From: an uncultured Bermanella sp.
Lineage (GTDB): Bacteria > Pseudomonadota > Gammaproteobacteria > Pseudomonadales > Oceanobacteraceae
Assembly: GCA_913058575.1 (NCBI GenBank)
Contig: CAJXRF010000008.1
Span: 1-64,000 of the forward strand
Direction of reading: 5' to 3'
DNA length: 64,000 nt
This document shows positions 8,087-18,982 of this stretch, one piece after another; the first letter of the stretch is position 1, and every line of letters starts with the position of its first letter. The notes under the pieces were generated by a model. It was not told where the DNA came from and did no database searches. It worked only from the letters and a program-made list of their open reading frames with translations. The position numbers were made by a program, and so were the translations under genes.

Positions 8087-9877
8087 TTAAAGTACAAATG
8101 CCTCTGCGTTCATTTCCATGATACTCGCGCTTCCCGCTTGAATGGTTTTTTCAAGAGTGGCAGTACGAGGCAGAATTCGATCGAAATAAAACTGCGCAGT
8201 TTGAAGCTTAGCCTGGGTGAAAGGTGTTTGCTTTTCTTTGTCGGCAGCGGCTTGCGCCATGCGCACCCAAAAATAACCAAGCGTTACATAGCCTGAGTAC
8301 ATTAGGTAATCTACAGAGGCTGCCCCTAGGTTGTCAGGGTTTTTCATGGCTGACATGCCTATCTCCATAGTGAGCTCAAGCCATCGTGCGGTGGCAGCTT
8401 GTAATTCATTTGCCATTTTTCCAACCACGCAATGATCTTTATTTTCAGTGCAGAATGAATTTATTTCAGAGGTGAAAATTTTCAGCATTTCCCCTTGGGT
8501 GGCCAATACTTTACGCGCAAGTAAATCCATGGCTTGAATGCCGGTTGTGCCTTCATAAATGGCCGCTGCACGAGAGTCTCTTACAAATTGTTCCATGCCA
8601 TTTTCACGGATATAGCCGTGCCCACCGAAAACTTGTAGGCCATGGTTAACGCTTTCCCAGCCCATTTCGGTATTAAAGCCTTTTAATATGGGGGTTAATA
8701 AATCTAGCAAAGATTGGCACCTTGTTTTACGATCTTCGTCTTGGCTGTAATCCAATTCATCAAATAATTTGGCCACATATAAATTAAAAGCACGTGAACC
8801 TTCAACAAAAGAGCGCTGCGTTAATAATAGGCGGCGAACATCAGGGTGAACAATAATAGAGTCGGCAGGTAAATCTGGATTTTTAGGGCCTGTTAAAGAG
8901 CGAAACTGAATCCTATCTAAGGCATATTGTGCAGCGTTTTGATAAGCCACTGATGCGGCAGCAGTACCTTGTTGGCCTATTAAATAGCGCGAGCGATTGA
9001 CCATGGCAAACATAGCCGCCATGCCTTTATTTTCTTTGCTAATCAAAAAGCCTTTAGCCCCATCATAATTCATCACGCAGGTAGCCGAGCCGTTAAGGCC
9101 CATTTTATGTTCTATGGAGCCTACACTGGTGTGATTACGCTCCCCTAAACTGCCATCATCATTTACTAAAAACTTGGGCACTATGAATAGCGAAATACCC
9201 TTAATTCCATCAGGGGCTCCTGGAATACGGGCTAACACCAGCATAATGCTATTGCTATTTTCAATAAGGTCAGAATCACCACCTGTAATAAACATTTTCG
9301 TGCCTGTTACGCTGTAGCTGCCGTCAGCTTGAGGTTCCGCTTTGGTTTTAATTAGGCCAAGGTCAGAGCCACCTTGAGGCTCTGTCATACACATGGGGCC
9401 TCCCCAAATACCTTCGACCAGCTTTGGTAAATACTTATCTTTAATTTCTTGGGAGGCATTTTTTTCAATGGCGGCTATGGAGCCGTCACGAATACCGTAT
9501 AGTGAAAATGCAGTACAGGCTGATAAATTCATTTCACAAATGGCACCGTTCAATAAATAAGGTAAACCTTGGCCGCCATATTCTGGAGACTCACTCAATT
9601 GCGTCCAGCCTGCATCTATGTATTTTTTCATGGGCTCTTTAAAGCAAGGCGGGGCGATAACCTCACCATTTTCAACACGGCAGCCTTGTTGATCACCCAA
9701 TTGATTGAGAGGTTGAATTTCTTGTTCAGCGAATTTGCCGGCCTCAGATAGAATACTTTCCATTAATTCACGGTTCACATCGCTAAACTGAGGGATGTCT
9801 TTAAAGCAGGTGTAAGTATCTAATACATCGTCAATGATGAAGTTATAGTCTTCAAGAGGGGCTTGATAGATAGGCAT
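8087..9877 (-). CDS. Acyl-CoA dehydrogenase, long FadE1/FadE2/DmdC-type (paralogue 4)
   Basis: Fourth member of the long acyl-CoA dehydrogenase class in this window, 596 residues and on the opposite strand. It has the TEPQGGSDLG middle-domain motif, VFGGHGYIRENG and IYEGTTGIQ carrying the catalytic Glu, and the C-terminal extra domain with YLMYSGYVTLGYFWVRM. It is less like paralogues 1 and 2 than they are like each other; the N-terminus MPIYQAPLEDYNFIIDDVL is distinct. No PsrA-like palindrome is seen upstream. Its substrate is unknown, and DmdC-type or branched/long-chain acyl-CoA activity is possible. Confidence 0.88.
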   Translation of the reverse strand: MPIYQAPLEDYNFIIDDVLDTYTCFKDIPQFSDVNRELMESILSEAGKFAEQEIQPLNQLGDQQGCRVENGEVIAPPCFKEPMKKYIDAGWTQLSESPEYGGQGLPYLLNGAICEMNLSACTAFSLYGIRDGSIAAIEKNASQEIKDKYLPKLVEGIWGGPMCMTEPQGGSDLGLIKTKAEPQADGSYSVTGTKMFITGGDSDLIENSNSIMLVLARIPGAPDGIKGISLFIVPKFLVNDDGSLGERNHTSVGSIEHKMGLNGSATCVMNYDGAKGFLISKENKGMAAMFAMVNRSRYLIGQQGTAAASVAYQNAAQYALDRIQFRSLTGPKNPDLPADSIIVHPDVRRLLLTQRSFVEGSRAFNLYVAKLFDELDYSQDEDRKTRCQSLLDLLTPILKGFNTEMGWESVNHGLQVFGGHGYIRENGMEQFVRDSRAAAIYEGTTGIQAMDLLARKVLATQGEMLKIFTSEINSFCTENKDHCVVGKMANELQAATARWLELTMEIGMSAMKNPDNLGAASVDYLMYSGYVTLGYFWVRMAQAAADKEKQTPFTQAKLQTAQFYFDRILPRTATLEKTIQAGSASIMEMNAEAFVL

Positions 9878-10043
9878 GGGCGTTTTGAACCTTCACTGCA
9901 ATTAGTTGAGTTTCTTCAAATGTACCTGATCGTAGGGCTAGTGAAATTGGTGAGAAGGGTTAAAAGTATTGGCCTAATAATCGCCGAATTTCGTTACGGC
10001 CATATTTAAGAATTGTGAACTTTAGGTTTAAAAGGGATAAAAA

Positions 10044-10067
10044 CTAAACCCAGCAAGGCTGGGTTAG
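10044..10067 (-). terminator. Terminator of the TfpX/TfpZ-like gene
   Basis: On the - strand an AACCCAGC/GCTGGGTT stem with a 3-nt loop is followed by TTTAGTTTTTATCC. It is placed 35 nt after the stop codon of the pilin accessory gene. Confidence 0.75.
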
Positions 10068-10101
10068 AGAAGGTGCGATTTATAATGGGGGCTATAGGGG
10101 G

Positions 10102-10779
10102 CTAAAGTTTTTGAAAGTCACTAAAGGATAGGGTATTTGGGTTAAAGCAGATACTGCCTTCAGAGTTGTAGCTGTGGATATTCTTCTTAATACACGGCGT
10201 TGCTGTTTCTATTTCAAATAATTCTGACAATGATGAAGAGTCCTTTGGAAAGCTTTCCCATAGAGTTGAAATATCCACCGTACCAAGCATTTTATTAACT
10301 GAATGTTGAGCAGCTGCGGTAGGATCTTTAGGTACTCTTTCCAGTATTATTTTTGGATATGAGCCAGAGTATTTATCCAGTAAATTAATTTGAATATTAT
10401 TGCCTTCCAGTTTTTGTGCATCATATATTTGAAAATGATGAGTGTTATATACCACTGCCAATGGGCGCTGCTCATATACAAAGCTCATACCTGCTACTAG
10501 GCAGCTAATTTGAAATAAGGCAATAATAGATAAGTCACGAATCAATTCTTTTCTTGGTTTAGCTATATTGTATATAACCAGTGTTAAAAGCGGCCCTAAG
10601 ATCATATCCACAGCAATCACAATTTTTAAACCGTCTTCGGCTCCACCAGCAAAGGTTAAAGCGCCGGGATACCAGATGAAATAGACTAAAGAAATAATAA
10701 CGAGCAAAAGAATGGCGCTAAAGCCAACGTGAACGGCTGCAGCTCCCCAGCGGGAGGCCGGAAAATGAAAGGTACTCAT
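10102..10779 (-). CDS. TfpX/TfpZ-family type IV pilin accessory protein
   Basis: A 225-residue inner-membrane protein with three predicted membrane segments (about 15-37, 51-72, 83-102), followed by a soluble domain, probably periplasmic. The sequence DMILGPLLTLVIY at 58-70 is the hallmark of the TfpX/TfpZ family. These proteins are needed for surface display of certain type IV pilins and are normally encoded beside the cognate pilin gene. No pilin gene is adjacent here. The PilU-like ATPase lies one gene away, so a loose pilus-related neighbourhood is possible. The family call is confident; the partner pilin is unknown. Confidence 0.8.
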   Translation of the reverse strand: MSTFHFPASRWGAAAVHVGFSAILLLVIISLVYFIWYPGALTFAGGAEDGLKIVIAVDMILGPLLTLVIYNIAKPRKELIRDLSIIALFQISCLVAGMSFVYEQRPLAVVYNTHHFQIYDAQKLEGNNIQINLLDKYSGSYPKIILERVPKDPTAAAQHSVNKMLGTVDISTLWESFPKDSSSLSELFEIETATPCIKKNIHSYNSEGSICFNPNTLSFSDFQKL

Positions 10780-10899
10780 ATTTAACTACTCTATAAAAGA
10801 CAGGGTAATTATGCTTAATTTTAAGCCTTAGTAAAATATTAAATTGGGGAAATTAGAAGCAGTTTTAAATAAGTGTGGGAGTGCTTTCTGGGGAAGTCG

Positions 10900-10929
10900 A
10901 ATGCTCTCTTAAATGTTAAAGAGAGCATT
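10900..10929 (-). terminator. Hairpin downstream of gatB
   Basis: AATGCTCTCTT and AAGAGAGCATT form a perfect 11-bp stem with an 8-nt loop, 25 nt past the gatB stop. It lacks a strong T run, so it may be a processing or Rho-assisted site rather than a classical terminator. Confidence 0.5.
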
Positions 10930-10954
10930 CATTTACTCATTTGTTTAGATTAGG

Positions 10955-12424
10955 CTAGCACTTTTCATCTAGTTTCTGTTTAAGCACTTTATTTACCATG
11001 CCTGGGTTAGCGGAACCCTTGCTGGCTTTCATGACTTGTCCCACAAAGAACCCTACCATTTTACCGCGCTTGTCCGGCTCGGCACTGACGTAGTTTTCAA
11101 CTTGAGAGGCATTGTTGGCCAGTACTTCATCAACAATGGTTTCAATTGCACCAGAGTCACTGACTTGTTTCAAACCTAGACTTTGAATGAGGGAATCTAC
11201 GTTTCCGCCTTTTTGATCCTTCTCTTCTAAATCCCACAGAGCTGCAAAAACCGCTTTAGCGCCTTTTCCTGAGATAGTATTGTCTTTTATACGGGCGACC
11301 ATGGCACCAAGGTCATTGGCACTAATTGGGCTGTTAGTTATATCCACTTCGTTTTTATTTAACGCAGCCGATAGTTCTCCCATTACCCAGTTAGCCGCTA
11401 ATTTATAATCGCCACACTTTTCAGCCACTTGCTCGAAATAACCGGCCAGTTCACGAGTAGCGGTTAATACGCCAGCATCATATTCAGACAGCCCTTGTTC
11501 ATCCATAAGACGCTGTTTTTTCTGATCAGGCAATTCAGGTAGCGTTTTACGAATGGCTTCAATGTAGTCGTCATCAATAACAATAGGCAGTAAATCTGGG
11601 CACGGGAAGTAGCGGTAATCGTTGGCCACTTCTTTTGAGCGCATGGAACGGGTTTCCATTTTATTGGCATCAAACAAACGAGTTTCTTGTGTGATGACGC
11701 CGCCATCTTCAAGAATGTCACGTTGGCGTTCAATTTCAACGTTAATGGCTTGCTCTACAAAACGGAAACTGTTGACGTTTTTAATTTCGGTACGAGTACC
11801 AAACTCCTCTTGGCCTACAGGGCGCAAAGAAACGTTACAGTCACAACGCATAGAGCCCTGTGAAAGGTCTCCGTCACAAATGCCTAAATAGGTGACGATG
11901 CTGTGCATTTTTTTGAAATACGCCACCGCTTCTTTTGCGTTGCGCATTTCAGGCTCGGACACTATTTCAATTAGTGGCGTACCTGCACGATTTAAATCAA
12001 TGCCCGACATGCCGCTGAAGTCTTCATGCAATGACTTACCTGCATCTTCTTCTAGATGTGCACGAGTTACATTTATTGTACGTGTGGTGCCGTCATCAAG
12101 GGTAATGTCAATGGCACCCATGCCCACAATTGGATGGTGCAACTGAGTGGTTTGATACCCTTTAGGCGAGTCAGGATAAAAATAATTTTTACGATCAAAT
12201 ACTGAAACCTTGCCAATTTCAGCGTCAATCGCACAACCAAACTTAACAGCCATGGCCAAAGCTTCGGCGTTAAAAACAGGCAGTACGCCAGGTAAACCTA
12301 AATCTACCAAAGAGGCTTGCGTATTGGCATCAGCACCAAACGCGGTACTTGAACCTGAAAATATTTTAGATTTTGTGGCCAGTTGAGCGTGAATCTCAAG
12401 GCCAATAACAACTTCCCATTCCAT
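10955..12424 (-). CDS. gatB: Aspartyl/glutamyl-tRNA(Asn/Gln) amidotransferase subunit B
   Basis: Subunit B of the GatCAB complex. It binds misacylated Asp-tRNA(Asn) and/or Glu-tRNA(Gln), phosphorylates the side chain and uses ammonia from GatA to make Asn/Gln-tRNA. The 489 residues open with [13 protein letters not shown], the conserved kinase-like cradle start, and include [12 protein letters not shown] and the C-terminal YqeY/tail domain. It is the last gene of gatC-gatA-gatB, with 23 nt between gatA and gatB. Gene order next to divergent mreB is as in Pseudomonas. Confidence 0.97.
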   Translation of the reverse strand: MEWEVVIGLEIHAQLATKSKIFSGSSTAFGADANTQASLVDLGLPGVLPVFNAEALAMAVKFGCAIDAEIGKVSVFDRKNYFYPDSPKGYQTTQLHHPIVGMGAIDITLDDGTTRTINVTRAHLEEDAGKSLHEDFSGMSGIDLNRAGTPLIEIVSEPEMRNAKEAVAYFKKMHSIVTYLGICDGDLSQGSMRCDCNVSLRPVGQEEFGTRTEIKNVNSFRFVEQAINVEIERQRDILEDGGVITQETRLFDANKMETRSMRSKEVANDYRYFPCPDLLPIVIDDDYIEAIRKTLPELPDQKKQRLMDEQGLSEYDAGVLTATRELAGYFEQVAEKCGDYKLAANWVMGELSAALNKNEVDITNSPISANDLGAMVARIKDNTISGKGAKAVFAALWDLEEKDQKGGNVDSLIQSLGLKQVSDSGAIETIVDEVLANNASQVENYVSAEPDKRGKMVGFFVGQVMKASKGSANPGMVNKVLKQKLDEKC

Positions 12425-12447
12425 GATGGATTCCTATAAATAAAACG

Positions 12448-13908
12448 TTAAATGCCTTGAGGGGCGTCGTTATGATGAGTAGTCACTTGCTGGAATTGGT
12501 GGGCGACATTTAGCATGTCAGCTTCACTCCAGTAGTTGCCAATAATTTGTAATCCAACCGGTAAATCATTTACCTTACCAGCAGGAATAGACATGCCGGG
12601 CAAGCCCGCTAGGTTGGTAGCTATGGTGAAGGCATCTTCAAGATACATGGCCACAGGGTCATTGGTTTTTTCACCTACTTTAAAGGCAGGTGTAGGCGAT
12701 GTTGGCCCCATTACAAAATCCACTTCTTCAAATGCTTTCATAAAGTCATCTTTAATTAAGCGGCGAATTTTTTGTGCTTTTACATAATAGGCATCGTAAA
12801 AACCGGTAGACAGTGCATAGGTGCCGATCATGATTCGACGCTTAACTTCATCGCCAAAACCTTCACCGCGACTGCGACAATAAAGATCACTTAAATCTTT
12901 AGGGTCTTCACAGCGATGTCCAAAGCGCACGCCATCCATGCGAGATAAGTTTGCTGAACATTCAGCTGGCGCGACAACATAATATGCTGGAATAGAAAGG
13001 TGGGTATTGGGTAGGCTAATTTCTTTAATGGTACAGCCGAGTTTTTCGTATTCGCTAATGGCGTCTCGAACGGTTTTAGCCATGGCTGGGTCTAGGTTTT
13101 CAGGGAAGTATTCTTTTGGCAAGCCAATGACTTTACCCTTGATGTCGTTATTCAAGCTGGCAGTGTAATCAGGAATCTCCTGATCAATACTGGTGCTGTC
13201 TTTTTCATCAAAGCTGGCCATGACATTTAGCATCATGGCAGCATCTTCAGCATTACGGGTAATGGGACCTGCTTGATCTAAAGAAGAGGCAAAAGCAATC
13301 ATGCCAAAACGAGAGCAGCGACCATAAGTTGGTTTAAGACCTGTTAAACCACAAAGAGCGGCTGGTTGACGGATCGACCCACCAGTATCCGTGGCGGTAG
13401 CGGCTGGCACTAAGCGAGCTGCCACAGCAGCAGCAGAACCACCTGATGAGCCACCAGGAATTCGGTCTTTATCCCAAGGGTTTTTTACGCCGCCAAAAAA
13501 GGAAGATTCGTTAGAAGACCCCATGGCAAACTCGTCCATGTTGGTTTTACCCAAACAAACGGCCCCTTGTTTTTTAAAGTTATCTACAACGGTGGCGTCA
13601 TAGGGGGGAATGAAATTCCCTAACATTTTAGAGCCACAGGTGGTTAGGGTGCCATCGGTGCAAAAAATGTCTTTATGGGCGAATGGTACGCCTGTCCATT
13701 TGGTGGCGTTGCCGGATGCGCGACGCTCATCGGCGGCCTGTGCATCTTTAAGCGCCAGTTCTTTAGTGACGGTAATGAAGCTATTAATACCGTCGTTTTT
13801 TTGATCAAGTTGTTCAATGCGATCTAAAAAATGCTGTGTAATTTCAACGCTGGTGAAATCGCCTGCTTCAAGGCCGTTAGCAATTTGAGTAAGAGTTAGG
13901 TTATGCAT
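12448..13908 (-). CDS. gatA: Aspartyl/glutamyl-tRNA(Asn/Gln) amidotransferase subunit A
   Basis: Glutaminase/amidase subunit that releases ammonia from glutamine for GatB. The 486-residue amidase-signature protein shows the Ser-cisSer-Lys triad: Lys79 (AHKD), Ser154 in GGSSGGSA (152-159) and Ser178 in TDTGGSIR. These are the same numbers as in the structurally known Staphylococcus GatA. It starts 5 nt after the gatC stop. A full-length, intact catalytic subunit. Confidence 0.97.
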   Translation of the reverse strand: MHNLTLTQIANGLEAGDFTSVEITQHFLDRIEQLDQKNDGINSFITVTKELALKDAQAADERRASGNATKWTGVPFAHKDIFCTDGTLTTCGSKMLGNFIPPYDATVVDNFKKQGAVCLGKTNMDEFAMGSSNESSFFGGVKNPWDKDRIPGGSSGGSAAAVAARLVPAATATDTGGSIRQPAALCGLTGLKPTYGRCSRFGMIAFASSLDQAGPITRNAEDAAMMLNVMASFDEKDSTSIDQEIPDYTASLNNDIKGKVIGLPKEYFPENLDPAMAKTVRDAISEYEKLGCTIKEISLPNTHLSIPAYYVVAPAECSANLSRMDGVRFGHRCEDPKDLSDLYCRSRGEGFGDEVKRRIMIGTYALSTGFYDAYYVKAQKIRRLIKDDFMKAFEEVDFVMGPTSPTPAFKVGEKTNDPVAMYLEDAFTIATNLAGLPGMSIPAGKVNDLPVGLQIIGNYWSEADMLNVAHQFQQVTTHHNDAPQGI

Positions 13909-13913
13909 GGCTA

Positions 13914-14201
13914 TTAATCGATCACCTTAGGGACAAGGAAAAGGCCGTCTTCCTGAGCAGGTGCACAGGCCATGAATTTTTCACGTTGGTTTGTTTCAGT
14001 CACCACATCAGCGCGTAAACGCTGAACTGCATCAGTAGGGTGTGCTAATGGCTGAACGTCATCGGTATTTACCGCATTCATTTGCTCTACTAATTCAAGG
14101 ATATTACTAAGATCGGATTGATATTGACCAATCTGGTCTTCGGTTAGACTTAAGCGGGCTAATTCCGCAATATTTTTCACATCTGAGCGATCAAGCGCCA
14201 T
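13914..14201 (-). CDS. gatC: Aspartyl/glutamyl-tRNA(Asn/Gln) amidotransferase subunit C
   Basis: Small linker subunit that stabilises GatA-GatB, 95 residues from ATG 14201. The frame is open 51 nt further upstream, but [19 protein letters not shown] is the family N-terminus and a GGTAGAGAG purine-rich site sits just upstream of this ATG. It shows the typical [14 protein letters not shown] helix and the C-terminal LFLVPKVID. It is the first gene of gatCAB, divergent from mreB across about 127 nt that must hold both promoters. Confidence 0.95.
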   Translation of the reverse strand: MALDRSDVKNIAELARLSLTEDQIGQYQSDLSNILELVEQMNAVNTDDVQPLAHPTDAVQRLRADVVTETNQREKFMACAPAQEDGLFLVPKVID

Positions 14202-14292
14202 GGTATTCTCTCTACCTTTGAGTGCATCTTTAAAAGGGGTATAAGTTAACACATTTGTGCCTTGCTCAAAAAGCCCGCCGTTGATAGTCTAG

Positions 14293-15369
<1,077 letters not shown>

Positions 15370-15451
15370 TCATTTAATTTAATTAAATGATTGTCCAACA
15401 CAGAAGGTAAACTTGTATCATCTGTGTGGCCATTGAACTAAGGAGCTAGAC

Positions 15452-16330
15452 ATTAAGGGTATCTTTTCTGCTGGGCCAACCCTAGGCTACCGTTTATTCT
15501 TTGCGGTATTTTTATCCTCTGCCCTCATGATTTGCGATAAATACATGGAACCTACCAAGGATGTTCGTAGCGCCTTGGGGTATCTTGTGCTGCCTGTGCA
15601 ATGGGTGTCGAGTTTGCCTGGTCAATTAGGTGTATGGGCAGGTGAATCGGCCATGAGTCACGCAAGTTTATTGGAAGAAAATAATCGTTTACGCTTAGAG
15701 TCACTGGTACTTAAGCAAAAAGTACAGCAAATGATCTCAATTCGCACCGAAAACCATCAACTACGCGAGCTTCTTAATACTTCTGAGCAACTGGACGATA
15801 AAATTCTAGTGGCTGAGCTTATTGGAGTAGATCCCGACCCTTATACTCACCATATTATTCTTAACAAAGGCCAGCAGCATGGCGTATTTGTGGGGCAGCC
15901 CATATTAGATTCGCAAGGGCTAATGGGGCAGGTGATTGAAGTCTTGCCGTATACCAGCAGAGTATTATTGGTGGCTGATAATAATCACGCTATACCTGTT
16001 CAGGTAAACCGTAATGGCGTTAGAGCAATTGCGGTAGGGTCAGGCAAGTTAGATGAATTAATTCTTATATACGTACCAGATACCGCAGATATTAAAGTGG
16101 GAGACCAATTAGTGAGCTCTGGCTTAGGCGGACGCTATCCTAAAGGCTACCCTTTGGGTGAAATAAGTCAGGTATCCCATGATCCTGGGGAGCCATTTGC
16201 CATTGTAAAAGCAACGCCTGCCGCGAGTTTAGACAGAAGTCGTCATGTTCTACTGGTGTTCTCGATGGGCAGCCAGTTACCTAAAACGCCTTTAATTGTA
16301 GAGCCTTCCCAGACTGAGGAAGCACCATGA
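15452..16330 (+). CDS. mreC: Rod shape-determining protein MreC, apparently with an ATT start codon
   Basis: Periplasmic scaffold of the elongasome: an N-terminal membrane segment, a coiled coil (about residues 70-115) and two beta-barrel halves, 292 residues. The first ATG in frame is 15527, but that would cut off KGIFSAGPTLGYRLFFAVFL, which is the conserved MreC N-terminus (KxIFSxGPSLxxRL) plus half of the membrane segment. In frame upstream there is a TGA at 15434, then AAGGAG at 15440-15445, 6 nt, and ATT at 15452. No ATG, GTG or TTG lies between the TGA and 15527. ATT initiation is therefore the best reading. It overlaps mreD by 4 nt (ATGA). Confidence 0.85.
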   Translation: MKGIFSAGPTLGYRLFFAVFLSSALMICDKYMEPTKDVRSALGYLVLPVQWVSSLPGQLGVWAGESAMSHASLLEENNRLRLESLVLKQKVQQMISIRTENHQLRELLNTSEQLDDKILVAELIGVDPDPYTHHIILNKGQQHGVFVGQPILDSQGLMGQVIEVLPYTSRVLLVADNNHAIPVQVNRNGVRAIAVGSGKLDELILIYVPDTADIKVGDQLVSSGLGGRYPKGYPLGEISQVSHDPGEPFAIVKATPAASLDRSRHVLLVFSMGSQLPKTPLIVEPSQTEEAP

Positions 16331-16797
16331 TAAAAGCGTATTTGGTCATTCTACCAACATTTTTTGTGGCGTTTGTTTTTGCCATCTTTCCTTTAGCGAA
16401 ATACTTAGATTATGTTCGCCCTGAATGGGTGGCCATGACGTTGATATTTTGGGTGTTAGTATCCCCTAATCGTGTGGGAATTTTCATGGGGCTATGTATG
16501 GGGCTATTGCTTGATGTATTGCATGGTCAAATATTGGGCTTAAATGCTTTGGCACTCAGTGTATTGGCCTATTTATGTATGCTGCTTCATTCGCGGATGC
16601 GCCTTTATAATACTATTCAGCAAAGTTGTTTGGTTTTTGTGCTGGTGGGCTTGTATTTATTGGTAAGCTACTGGAGTGAGTCTATTGTGGTGGGTCAGGG
16701 GAATATAGCCTTATTATGGCCATCTCTTGGCAGTGCACTCATTTGGCCTGTTTGGTATAACTTGTTATCAGCTGTACGTCGTTACTTTAGGGCTTAA
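16327..16797 (+). CDS. mreD: Rod shape-determining membrane protein MreD
   Basis: Hydrophobic inner-membrane protein of 156 residues with about five predicted membrane segments. It is the third component of MreBCD. The conserved segment YVRPEWVAMTLIFWVLVSP near residue 30 and GLLLDVLHGQILGLNAL are typical of MreD. It overlaps the mreC stop by 4 nt, so translation is likely coupled. Confidence 0.93.
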   Translation: MIKAYLVILPTFFVAFVFAIFPLAKYLDYVRPEWVAMTLIFWVLVSPNRVGIFMGLCMGLLLDVLHGQILGLNALALSVLAYLCMLLHSRMRLYNTIQQSCLVFVLVGLYLLVSYWSESIVVGQGNIALLWPSLGSALIWPVWYNLLSAVRRYFRA

Positions 16798-16829
16798 TTG
16801 GTAAGTGGCCCGTATCTCTATGGAACTAC

Positions 16830-17417
16830 ATGAATAAGCTTATTTTGGCATCGGCTTCACAGCGTCGAAAAGAACTGTTGCAGCAAATAGGGGTCTACTT
16901 TAATTGCATGCCCATGGACATTGATGAAACCAGTTTACCAGATGAAGATGCCCAAGCTTATGTGTTAAGGCTGGCAGAACAAAAAGCGTTAGCAGCATTG
17001 CCCAATTCCAATGGATTACCTGTATTAGGGTCTGATACCTGTATTTTATTGGATGGTGAAATTATGGGTAAACCTAAGACTGAACAAGATGCCATAGATA
17101 TGCTAAGGCGGTTGTCGGGTAGAGATCATCTTGTGAAAACGGCAGTGGCGTTGTGTTGCGAAAAGGATTCAAAAGTTCAGTTATGCTCTGAGGTGGTAGA
17201 GACTCAAGTTAGTTTTGCTGAATTAAGTGATGCACAAATAGTCAACTATGTGAAAACCGGTGAATCCATGGATAAAGCCGGAGCTTACGGTATTCAAGGG
17301 CGAGCTGCCGTTTTTGTAAGTTGCATTAATGGCAGCTATAGCAATGTGGTGGGATTACCTTTGGCAGAAACGGCTCGAATGCTAGAAAAAATGGGTGTTG
17401 AAATCTGGCAATACTAA
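16830..17417 (+). CDS. maf: Maf/YhdE-family nucleoside triphosphate pyrophosphatase
   Basis: House-cleaning pyrophosphatase predicted to hydrolyse dTTP/UTP or modified nucleotides. 195 residues, starting LILASASQRRKELLQQIGV, the Maf signature, with LGSDTCI (catalytic Asp), GKPKT and the GAYGIQGRAAVFV motif. It lies between mreD and rng as in Pseudomonas and Escherichia. The YhdE subgroup is favoured by synteny. Confidence 0.93.
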   Translation: MNKLILASASQRRKELLQQIGVYFNCMPMDIDETSLPDEDAQAYVLRLAEQKALAALPNSNGLPVLGSDTCILLDGEIMGKPKTEQDAIDMLRRLSGRDHLVKTAVALCCEKDSKVQLCSEVVETQVSFAELSDAQIVNYVKTGESMDKAGAYGIQGRAAVFVSCINGSYSNVVGLPLAETARMLEKMGVEIWQY

Positions 17418-17502
17418 ACAGGTATTTAAGCCTATTAGAAGCCTTGGCATCAATAATTGAATTTAACCCGTCTGTTAATAGACACATTAAAGTAGTCGGC
17501 TA

Positions 17503-18978
17503 ATGAATACTGAAATACTGTTAAATGTAACACCCACGGAAACCCGCATGGGGTTAGTGGAAAATGGTGTATTACAGGAAATTTACATTGAACGCAGTAA
17601 TTGCCGTGGCATTGTTGGCAATATTTATAAAGGCAAAGTGGTGCGTGTGTTGCCGGGTATGCAAGCCGCATTTGTTGAAGTGGGTTTAGAGCGCGCAGCA
17701 TTTATTCATGCAGCTGATATTCAAGGGCCTATAAAAACCAGTGAAGCTGCAAGAAAACAACCCGATGCCATTAGTAGCTTACTGCATGAAGGTCAAAGCT
17801 TAGTGGTACAGGTCACTAAAGATCCTATTGGTAGCAAGGGTGCACGGCTCACTACCCATATATCTATACCATCTCGTTATCTCGTATTTATGCCTAATAC
17901 TCAGCACGTGGGCATTAGCCAGAGAATTGAAGATGAAGGGGAGCGCGAACGTTTACGTAACCTTGTTCAAACTTGTATGAAAGAAGAGGGTTTAACCGAT
18001 GAGTGTGGTTTTATCTTGCGCACAGCAGCCGAAGGCGCGGGTGAAGACGAAATTTTAAGTGACACTCGGTATTTACAACGAGTATGGAATAAAGTTCAAG
18101 AACGAATTAAGACCGTGGCTGCACCAGGTAAAATTTATGAAGAATTGCCACTTCACCTTAGAACATTTCGAGACTTTATTCGCCCTGATGTAGATAAGGT
18201 ACTGATTGACTCGAAAGAAAATTACCAAAACTCCCAAAAGTTTGCTCAATTATTTGTTCCTGAAGTCAGTGAGAAACTAGAATATTACCCTGGGGAGCGC
18301 CCCATTTTTGATTTGTATTCAGTAGAAGATGAAATTCAAAAAGCCTTAGGTAAAAAAGTACAGCTTAAGTCAGGCGGTTATTTAATAATCGATCAAACCG
18401 AAGCCATGACAACGGTAGACGTCAATACCGGTGGTTTTGTTGGTCACAGAAATTTAGAAGAAACCATTTTCAAAACCAATCTTGAAGCGGCTACGGTGAT
18501 TGGTCGTCAGCTTAGGCTGAGGAACTTGGGCGGCATCATCATCATTGATTTTATTGATATGGAAGATGTGGAACATCAGCGTCAAGTGTTAAGAATGCTT
18601 GAGAAAGTGCTGGAAAAAGATCATGCAAAAACAAAAATTAGCCAAGTATCTGAGCTAGGCCTAGTTGAGATGACTCGTAAGCGTACTCGCGAAAGCTTAG
18701 GCCAAATGTTATGTGAGCCCTGCACGCATTGTGCTGGTCGGGGTACGGTTAAAACGCCGGAAACTGTTTGTTATGAAATATTCAGGGAGCTTCTTCGTGA
18801 AGCTAGAACCTATGATGTAAACGGCTATCTCATTCTGGCTGCGCAAAATGTAATAGACTTATTGCTTGATGAAGAAAGTCAAAGCTTGGCTGATTTAGAA
18901 AATTTCATAGGTAAAACCATAAAATTGCAAGTTGAACCCATGTACAGCCAAGAGCAGTATGATGTGATTCTTCAATAA
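17503..18978 (+). CDS. rng: Ribonuclease G
   Basis: Endoribonuclease of the RNase E/G family, involved in 16S rRNA 5' maturation and mRNA decay. 491 residues, the usual length for RNase G and lacking the long RNase E scaffold. It has an S1 domain at about 38-120, the DNase I-like catalytic motif DVNTG at 306-310 with the second Asp at 349 (IIIIDFIDM), and Cys404/Cys407/Cys410 in CEPCTHC for the zinc link between dimers. Followed after 4 nt by yhdP. Confidence 0.96.
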   Translation: MNTEILLNVTPTETRMGLVENGVLQEIYIERSNCRGIVGNIYKGKVVRVLPGMQAAFVEVGLERAAFIHAADIQGPIKTSEAARKQPDAISSLLHEGQSLVVQVTKDPIGSKGARLTTHISIPSRYLVFMPNTQHVGISQRIEDEGERERLRNLVQTCMKEEGLTDECGFILRTAAEGAGEDEILSDTRYLQRVWNKVQERIKTVAAPGKIYEELPLHLRTFRDFIRPDVDKVLIDSKENYQNSQKFAQLFVPEVSEKLEYYPGERPIFDLYSVEDEIQKALGKKVQLKSGGYLIIDQTEAMTTVDVNTGGFVGHRNLEETIFKTNLEAATVIGRQLRLRNLGGIIIIDFIDMEDVEHQRQVLRMLEKVLEKDHAKTKISQVSELGLVEMTRKRTRESLGQMLCEPCTHCAGRGTVKTPETVCYEIFRELLREARTYDVNGYLILAAQNVIDLLLDEESQSLADLENFIGKTIKLQVEPMYSQEQYDVILQ

Positions 18979-18982
18979 ACTC

